Part shown: piece after piece, positions 20,262-26,992 of the stretch
Numbering within the stretch: the stretch's first letter is position 1
Layout of the letters: the number at the start of each line of letters is the position of its first letter
Source: Branchiostoma floridae
Lineage: Eukaryota; Chordata; Leptocardii; Amphioxiformes; Branchiostomatidae
Direction: 5' to 3'
DNA: 26,992 nt
NCBI RefSeq assembly: GCF_000003815.2
Contig: NC_049989.1
Location: 22,330,992-22,357,983, forward strand
Translations under genes and position numbers: made by a program
The notes under the pieces: model-generated
Seen by the model: the letters and a program-made list of their open reading frames with translations, nothing else
Told to the model about the DNA's origin: nothing
The model's database searches: none

Positions 20262-21118
20262 GGCCATGTTGATTTGATTATATGGATGACATCCGCGCTC
20301 GCACCAATTTTCGGCCATTTCCCCCCCAAAAAAAGTTTTCGACCACACAATAAATTGTGCAAAGCAGCTGTAAAATGAGCACAAATATTTCGTAGATTGA
20401 AAAAAAAGTATCAGAAAACAGATAACTAATGCCATAGAATGCCAAAATGATTCTAAAGTCAAAGAATAAGATGTGAAAGGACAGAAAGAAAAAAAATCTA
20501 TTGTTGGTTGGGGGAGGTACCAGTACAGAAAATTCAGGTCCAGAGGATCATTTCCAGGTCCGGACATGAACCTGGACCTGATTGTCTGTGGAAACTTGAG
20601 AACTGGCAATACTCAAAACAATGGTAATTGGTCAACTTTGCTACAAAGGAATCTGTTTGGTGGATTATTGGACACCCACTGCATTTTAAAATCCCATATC
20701 CATGTAATAAAGGCTAACTGTCTCTGTACATGTTGACTGTAGAAACTTGGTGCAATTGACTATAAACTCGCTCTTGTTGTTTTGTTGCCGGTTAGACCCC
20801 AAATCGCTGCCGACATAGTGTGTCCATTTTGTAATTGGCGAAACCTGTTCCTCTGTTGTTTTTTTCAGGTCTGTTTTTTTTCGGATTGGTCCAAGAGGAA
20901 AAAATGTTTTGCACCCATATGATGTACTGGTCCCTACACCTAACTGTTGGTATACCATACTATGTGTGTTTAGTCCTATGTTCAACCTTCCTGGCCACTT
21001 TGATTTCATACTGAAGGCAACTTTTTTTTTTTTGGCCAAACTTTTTTTTTATTCGCTCGCTCGCATCAGTTTTGGAGTTCCCGGAGGATGTCATCCATAT
21101 AATCAAATCAACATGGCC
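20262..21118. mobile_element. PIF/Harbinger-like non-autonomous DNA transposon (857 bp)
   Basis: Perfect 33-bp terminal inverted repeats lie at 20262-20294 and 21086-21118; the outer end reads GGCCATGTTGATTTGATTAT. The element is flanked by TAA on both sides (20259-20261 and 21119-21121). The paralogous copy at 18681-18700 reads GAGTAAGACAACAGG with a single TAA, which is the empty site. A 3-bp TWA duplication is characteristic of PIF/Harbinger. There is no transposase gene; about half the length is a second, nested element. Confidence 0.85.
20509..20943. mobile_element. hAT-like element nested inside the Harbinger-like element
   Basis: Flanked by TTGTTGGT (20501-20508) and CTGTTGGT (20944-20951), an 8-bp repeat with one mismatch. 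The ends are imperfect inverted repeats sharing GG.ACCAGTAC. Inside, AGTACAGAAAATTCAGGTCC and the CAGAGGATC motif match, in inverse orientation, the elements at the array-unit boundaries (for example 245-340). Same family, independent insertion. Confidence 0.65.
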
Positions 21119-21480
21119 TAAGACAACAGGCAGTCTGACCTGACGTCTAACATCAAACCCACCTCGTTCAACCACCAGGCCACAGCAGTCAAACTGAACG
21201 GTGTACGACGGACTCCCGACACTTTAAGAAGTTCTCCGACTGTCTGAACAATCAATATCCCCTCACGTCTAACATCATATCCACCTCGTTCAACCACTAG
21301 GGCATAGCAGAAAAGAACACTGTAAGACAGACTCCCGACAGTGTCAGTGTAAGAAGTTCTCCGACTGAAGAGCCAAGATCCCCCATCCACTCTACGATCC
21401 CCCATCCACTCTACTCTGGTTAGTGTTTCTACTATTTCTCAACAATCACATAGAACAGCTGAATCTTCTTTTGGACATTT
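21119..21480. repeat. Older repeat copy, right part, with internal tandem duplication
   Basis: It resumes at TAAGACAACAGGCAGT. The block ACGTCTAACATCA...ACCTCGTTCAACCACYAGG ... AAGAAGTTCTCCGACTG occurs twice (about 21139-21246 and 21261-21368). GATCCCCCATCCACTCTAC is also doubled (about 21378-21396 and 21397-21415). No gene. Confidence 0.7.
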
Positions 21481-21729
21481 CAAGGGAGAAATAGCTGTCA
21501 ATTGTATGTTCACGGCAGTCAAGCAGACTTTGTTTCTTAGTTACTGTAAAAGGGAAAATGTCGGCGGAGGTTTTATGCTTTACTTCTTCACCGCAAATCT
21601 ATCATGACCACCGCGAAAGTACTCAGATTTTTTTTCGGGTCTTCAGCAGCGAACTTAAAACTACCCCATAAAAGCCGTTTTGTCCGCCGCGATATTAAAT
21701 TCCAGCGAATATTTTCGCTTTCGTAGTAT
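21481..21729. other. Spacer without recognisable gene
   Basis: Non-repetitive sequence with no reading frame or motif I can support. Confidence 0.5.
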
Positions 21730-21860
21730 CTTGACCTGGTTGGGTCAGTAATTATCACAGGTTTTTACCCTTTGGGCAAATAAGACAACAGGCAGTCTGG
21801 CATCCATCCATACTTCAGTGAGTCCCCCTACTGTCTCTCAACAACCTTGCATGGTAGTTT
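21730..21860. repeat. Third, short copy of the older repeat
   Basis: TTGACCTGGTTGGGTCAGTA, TTATCACAGG and CAAATAAGACAACAGGCAGT repeat the motifs of 18640-18705. This site also has a single TAA and no insertion. Confidence 0.65.
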
Positions 21861-23034
21861 TACACGTGCCTTTGGTCTGTTTTAACCATATTCAACTTTT
21901 GAGGCCTGTGGCAACTTTCAAGTCGCATAACGCCAGAACGGCTTACGCTAGAGCCACCAAATCTATTGAGTTTTCCCAAAATTTGTTGGAAAAAATTTCC
22001 TGAAGATTTTTTCACTTTTTCGTGTTGACATGGCAACCATTTATTGCCAGGCATTTTGGGCGAAAATCGATAATTTCGGTTCTAACAATGTATTTTTCAT
22101 AGTTATTTGCTATATTACTGCTGTTTTCTCACATGGATAAATCTGTTATCTAGAATATCCTTCATAATTATATATGCATAAATTATGCTAATTTGATGAC
22201 GTCATCGGTCAAAATTAACAATATGACCAGATCAAGAATAACTAGCTTATTATCCCTTCGAATTTGTAACTACCAGGTATGTTTTCATCAAAAACGCTTA
22301 AATGAATGTTGTACATAGTATATTTCCTATGTCTTTTGTGATTCTTGGGAAAAATGTGATTCTTGTGAAAAATGTATTTTTTAAAGTTTAAGGTGGTTCC
22401 CTGTCTTAACAAAAGTCACAATTGCTACTAGGTGTTAGTAACAAATGAGATAACATTAAGTCCACTCGGTCATGAGCAAGCCTCCGTTGCAATCTTCGAA
22501 CGGGGCTGGTTTTATTTGGGGGAGGGGGGCGTTGGTTCGCGATTTTCAACGTTGGCTTGGTTCTCTTGTGTCGGGAAAGGGAGGTTGCCGAGGAAGAGAG
22601 TTTGCTGTGGAAGGGAGTTTGCCGTGAAAGCGAGTTTCACCCCATCTCAATAATTTCAGACAACCATGTCAGCTGCCAACTCTCTATATATGGCAAACAC
22701 CAGTCACATGCCCCTAAATTGGAATCCAATTTCAGTCAGTGTTCGTAGGTCATCCTAATTCAGCCAGTGAATATTTGACGGTGACTTGTACGTTTACATT
22801 CAAACAAAGATTATTGCAGATGTACTGTGAAATATTTGTCTGAACAAGGTCGTTGTCCAAGGTCTAACCCGCCCACTGAAAGATCAGAGAAGAATCAATG
22901 TTCCAAGGAATGCAGGTTTTTGAGGCGGCAGAGCTGGTAAATAGTGTCATTGTCCTAGATTGTTCTCGTAATTTTGTTTGACATCATGTCATTTTCAGTA
23001 TTCAGCAAACTTTGCAAAGAGTGGATGTAGATCA
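21861..23034. other. AT-rich intergenic region upstream of the LRR gene
   Basis: A perfect TGACGTCA palindrome lies at 22197-22204. A short direct repeat, TGATTCTTGKGAAAAATG, occurs twice near 22339-22374. A GAGTTTGC.GTGAAAG-type motif recurs three times near 22590-22640. No coding sequence is convincing. Confidence 0.5.
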
Positions 23035-23040
23035 TATAAA
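23035..23040 (+). promoter_or_regulatory. Candidate TATA box for the LRR gene
   Basis: TATAAA in the context ATCATATAAACTAG, about 270 bp upstream of the ATG at 23308. This position would leave a roughly 240-nt 5' UTR if unspliced. A single motif is weak evidence. Confidence 0.25.
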
Positions 23041-23307
23041 CTAGAACCACTCCGTTAAACGTACTTAAGAGGACGGGACGAGCGGCTTTTTGTTTGCCAA
23101 TTAGACGTGGACAATACTCAGTGACAGAGGAAAGATTCTTATTTTTTTAATAACAGAAAAGAAATCTATTTTGATAAAGACGAACATCTTTTAGTCATGT
23201 CTGCTTTCGTTATCCAGGGTAGAGCTGCTCTGTGATTTACAATGTACAATGATTTACGGTGGAAACGTCTTTTGTCCAGTGCAGAATTAACATCCTGTGG
23301 GTTGACC

Positions 23308-24606
23308 ATGATGGTGAAGAGGCTGCTGGTTCTGCTGCTGATCGTCCTGAAGGAGGCTGGACCAACAGCAGCGCAAACCTGCAGCAGCAGATGTTCATCC
23401 ACAAACTGTGTATGTCATAGCTTGGGCCTCACAAGTGTCCCCTAGGACCTGCCCACAACCATCATTCGCCTGTACCTGGGATACAACTCCATCTCAACCT
23501 GGAGTCAGGCTGATTTTTCAAGATATGGAAACTTAGTATTTTTAGATCTGGACAGTAATCAGATCTCCATAATCAATGATGGAACATTTCAGGACTTGCC
23601 TAACGTAACTTTCCTAGCCCTTGAAGATAATCAGTTAGCTACTCTCCATGCAAACGCATTTGTGGGACTTAGTAACCTGCAGGAGTTGAGACTTTACAAT
23701 AACCAGTTGAGCAGCCTTCCAGCTGGTATATTTGAGGGACTTAGTAACCTGCAGGAGTTAGGACTTTACAATAACCAGTTGAGCAGCCTTCCAGCTGGTA
23801 TATTTGAGGGACTTGGTAACCTGCAGTGGTTGGAACTTCAGAATAACCAGTTGAACAGCCTTCCAGATGATGTATTTGGGGGACTTGGTAACCTCAAATT
23901 CTTGCTCCTTTACAATAACCAGTTGAACAGCCTTCCAGCTGATGTATTTGAGGGACTTAGTAACCTGCAGCAGTTGTACCTTCACAATAACCACTTGAAC
24001 AGTCTTCCAGCTGATATATTTGAGGGACTTGGTAACCTGTGGCAATTGTTCCTTAACGATAATCAGTTGACAAGCCTCCCGGCTGACATATTCCCAGTGT
24101 TTGTCGCCCTCCCAGAGGCAGAGTATTATTATGACCTTTCTTATTATTATGACGAATTTAGTACAGTTCAAATCAACAACAATCCCTGGCAATGTGACTG
24201 CAACATGCTTCCCTTTAAACTACTGATGAACGGGTCTCATGACTTTGAAAGCCAGATCATTTGTGCCGGACCCACTAGCCCTACTAACCTTACAGGTCTA
24301 AGCTTGCTAAACGATGTAACACCTGAAGATATGTGCCCAGAGACCACAAAAGCTCCCTCCACTGCAGGAACCACGACCCTAGCGTCTACCCCTAACCTTG
24401 CAGCAAGTTGCAGCAGTGAAAGCGACAGCGCCTTTTGGAAGAAGTGTATCGCCATACAGTTTTGGAAGAAAGCTAGTTGCAGGAAGAGGTGCAGTAATTG
24501 CCGCAAGAAATGCAGTAAATGCAGCAAGAAGTTTCGGAAGGTTTGTCCAGATCCAGCAACACGTCGGAACACATGTCTCCAAAAATTCAGGGAGACGTGT
24601 TCCTAA
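23308..24606 (+). CDS. VLR-like secreted leucine-rich-repeat protein, one in-frame amber codon (possible pseudogene)
   Basis: The frame runs 432 codons from ATG 23308 to TAA 24604-24606 in one exon and is interrupted only by TAG at 23443-23445 (codon 46). Residues 1-22 are a signal peptide (MMVKRLLVLLLIVL core). An LRRNT with CSSRCSSTNCVC follows, ending in the VP-stop-DLP motif. LRR modules run from 50 to 262: mostly 24 residues each, NLQELRLYNNQLSSLP type, nine in all. An inserted acidic, tyrosine-rich loop (263-284) precedes an LRRCT with NPWQCDC and cysteines 296, 298, 319 and 343. Next come a Thr/Pro/Ala-rich stalk (344-367) and a lysine- and cysteine-rich tail (368-432, ten Cys). NVT99, NGS308 and NLT327 are N-glycosylation sequons. 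There is no transmembrane segment after the signal, so the product would be secreted. This domain order is that of agnathan variable lymphocyte receptors and the many amphioxus LRR proteins; ligand and function are unknown. The second ATG, at 23311, is an equally good start. No in-frame ATG lies between the TAG and codon 300, so without readthrough only a 45-residue peptide is made. Family call is firm, functionality open. Confidence 0.85.
23665..23808 (+). repeat. 72-bp internal duplication in the LRR gene
   Basis: 23665-23736 and 23737-23808 encode LRR modules 4 and 5 and differ at only two adjacent-codon positions (GAGTTGAGA against GAGTTAGGA). Modules 6-8 (from 23809) are the same repeat, more diverged. 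Confidence 0.9.
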
Positions 24607-24629
24607 ACTTTTGAATCACGGTCAGAAGC

Positions 24630-24635
24630 AATAAA
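24630..24635 (+). terminator. Polyadenylation signal of the LRR gene
   Basis: AATAAA, 23 nt after the stop codon, followed at once by the degenerate E-box repeat. It would give a very short 3' UTR. A canonical signal in this position supports the gene having been transcribed. Confidence 0.5.
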
Positions 24636-25017
24636 ACAGCTGTTAAAACAGGTGTCACAAGCTTTTAACAGGCGCAGCACACCTGACCTAGGTGTCACAC
24701 ACTTTAGGCAGGTTTCTCAAGCTTTAAACATGTGTCACGAGCTGTAAAACAGGTGCCACAAGCTTTCAACGGGCGATACAGTTAACAACAGGTGCAGAAT
24801 GCTTAAACATTCTAAAAGCTTTAAACAGGTGCCACAAGAGTACAACGGGTACCACAAACAGGAACTACAATGTTTCAACTATACAGGTGTTTATACAAAA
24901 ATTAAATAGGTGCCACAGTATTACGCTAACATAAGCTTTAAACAGGTGTTACAAGCATAGAAACAGCTGCAACAAACTTTTGAAAGGTGCCACAAGCTTT
25001 AAAACAGGTGTCCCAAC
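24636..25017. repeat. Degenerate ~20-bp tandem repeat rich in CAGGTG
   Basis: Imperfect copies of AACAGGTGYCACAAGCTTTA with variable spacing. CAGGTG/CAGCTG E-box cores recur through the block. No reading frame. Confidence 0.75.
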
Positions 25018-25050
25018 AAGGCATTTTCCTCTGTATGTATGTAAATGTTC

Positions 25051-26180
25051 GCATGTAGAGGTGCCTGCCAAAACTGTAGGTACATGTAGTTTAGAGGTGC
25101 TTAACAAAAACTGTAGGTACATGTACGTTTAGAGGTACCTGTCCAAAACTGTAGGTACCTGCAGGTTTAGAGGTGTCTACCCAAAACTGTAGGTACATGT
25201 AGGTTTAGAGGTACCTGTCCAAAACTGTAGTTTCGTGTCTACGTAGGTTTAGAGGTGCCCATCCAAAACTGTAGGTACATGTAGGTTTAGAGGTGCCTAC
25301 CCAAAACTGTAGGTACATGTATGTTTAGAGGTGCCCACACCAACCTGGAGGTACGCGTAGGTTTAGAGATGCCCACGAAAAGCTATATATAGGTTCATGT
25401 AGGTTTAGAGGTGCCTGCCCAAAACTGTTGGTACATGTAGGTTTAGAGGTGCTTACCCAAAACTATAGGTACGTGTAGGTTTGAAGGTGCCTACCCAAAC
25501 CTATAGGAACATGTAGGTTTAGAGGTGCCTGCCCAAAACTGTAAGTACATGTAGGTTTAGAGGTGCCTACCCAAAACTGTAGGTACATGTAGGTTTAGAC
25601 ATTCTACACAAAGCTGTAGGTAATGGTAGCTTTAGAGGTACCTACCGCCTAAAACTGTAGGTACATGTAGGTTTAGAGGTGCCTACCCAGAAACTGTAGG
25701 TAAAGGTAGCTTTAGAGGTACCTACCGCCTAGATCTGTAGGTACATGTAGGTTTAGACATTCTACTCAAAGCTGTAGGTACATATAAGTTCATAGGTGCC
25801 TACCAAAAAACTGTAGGTACATGTAGGTTTAGAGGTGCCTAACCAAAACTATAGGTACATGTAGGTTTAGAGGTGCCTAACCAAAACTATAGGTACATGT
25901 AGGTTTAGAGATGCCTGCCCAAAACTGTAGGTACATGTAGGTTGAGGTACCTGCCCAAAACTGTAGGTACATATAGGTTTAGAGGTGCCTAACCAAAACT
26001 TTAGGTACATGTAGGTTTAGAGGTGCCTACCCAAAATTGTAGGTACATGTAGGTTTAGAGGTGCCCACCAAAAACTGTAGGTACTAGGTACATGTTAGAT
26101 GTAGAGGTGCCTACTCAAAACTGTAGGAACGTCAAGGTTTAGATGCGTCTACAGATAACTGTGGTTACCCCAAACTGTAG
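25051..26180. repeat. 38-bp minisatellite, ~30 copies
   Basis: Tandem copies of AAAACTGTAGGTACATGTAG followed by GTTTAGAGGTGCCTACCC. Variants include GGTAGCTTTAGAGGTACC and a shortened GGTTTAGACATTCTAC form that recur together (25585-25640 and 25700-25790), a sign of higher-order duplication. 38 is not a multiple of 3 and no frame stays open. Confidence 0.9.
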
Positions 26181-26992
26181 ATTTTGCTATGACAAAAGGC
26201 CGTTAAAAGGTCTTCCGTCCCACACGGACAGAAAGTTTCAGGATAACAGCCCAACAAAATCTGACAGTGCTTTTAAACGAGTCAGTAAGGGTCCCAGATG
26301 TTACTGCCGCTAAAGATACATGTTTTGGAGCTGGTCCACAGATTATTACGGACCGGAATTAAAGGTACTTATAGAAAAGCACAATTTGGTCCATTCTCCC
26401 GCTACAGTAACAAAAAAGGTTAACTATATCCAACAAGTATGAAAATTGCCTGATATAAGCTAGACTGGTCCACAGGTTATCATGAATATGAGAAGTTTGT
26501 AAAAAGTCTCACAAATATGAGAAACGTCACACAAAAGCAACTGTTAAAATGGAGTCAGTTCCACCGGTTACATAACAAAGTTGGTCCACAGTCCCACAAA
26601 TATGAATACAACAGATTGCATTTATAAAAGACACTGTGACAGTTTCACAGATCATGATGCAGGACAGTAATTAGCAATTGTTTAACTTTCATACAGAATA
26701 AGGGCTTAGCATTCTATGTCATTTGTACTGACGACTTTTTGATCAAAGGATATGTATTTTAACATTTCATTATTATCATATAACTGTTAATATATCCAGC
26801 ATTTCATGTTGTACGGTCCAGTATCAAGTGTTATGTTTCTTCAGGCGCTATTTAGCTAAACTAAAACCCCAAACATCATATTCTCAGCCTCCACATGCAG
26901 CAATAAAATTTCGACAAAACCCACGAAGACCACCAAATATCCCTAACTTTTCATATATACACAGAAGTAATGACCTGATAAACCCCTGAAGT
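26181..26992. other. AT-rich flank without recognisable gene
   Basis: Weak recurrence of TGGTCCACAG (26333, 26466 and 26582) with ACAAATATGA beside some copies. No gene or structured element that I can support. Confidence 0.5.

Noticed and set aside
23758-24192. Minus-strand frames over the LRR gene
   Set aside because: Periodic shadow of the LRR repeats.

Overview
The window looks like cephalochordate (amphioxus, Branchiostoma-type) genomic DNA. Three things suggest this: a single-exon secreted leucine-rich-repeat gene of the kind that is expanded in amphioxus, SR-protein coding sequence with no bacterial-style gene packing, and an extreme load of minisatellites and short DNA-transposon derivatives. 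Species is not resolvable from sequence alone. Gene density is very low: only two coding-derived segments convince me. I found no tRNA, rRNA or CRISPR.

Layout. (1) 1-11453 is a tandem array of about 3.1-kb units (units 1-4). Units 1 and 3 are nearly identical at an offset of 6164 bp, so the recent duplication was of a 6.16-kb dimer. Each unit holds a transposon-like insertion flanked by the same target-site repeat, a CpG-rich cassette (E-box, CCAAT box, CRE-like site, E2F site) ending in a consensus 5' splice donor, diverged repeat sequence, and (units 1-3) a 21-bp minisatellite. (2) 11454-12685 is unrelated spacer with a long foldback element (two arms of about 180 bp). (3) 12686-17419 holds rearranged unit 5 and a partial unit 6, separated by a 24-copy 51-bp minisatellite that grew from a motif present once per unit. 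It ends in an expanded 21-bp minisatellite. (4) 17937-18539 (minus) is an SR splicing-factor RRM2 fragment fused to a short stretch of unknown, possibly retroelement, origin. (5) 18549-21860 holds older diverged copies of the same repeat family. One is interrupted by a PIF/Harbinger-like element with a perfect 33-bp inverted repeat and a TAA target duplication, which itself contains a second hAT-like element. (6) 23308-24606 (plus) is a VLR-like LRR gene, complete from signal peptide to cysteine-rich tail except for one in-frame TAG at codon 46. (7) 24636-26180 is a degenerate E-box repeat followed by a 38-bp minisatellite. 26181-26992 holds nothing recognisable.

How it fits together: there is no operon-like or pathway logic. 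Most of the window is the record of one repeat family being duplicated, converted, invaded and locally expanded. The items most worth following are the LRR gene with its single nonsense codon and unusual C-terminal half, and the promoter/donor cassette kept intact in five units that otherwise carry no conserved reading frame.
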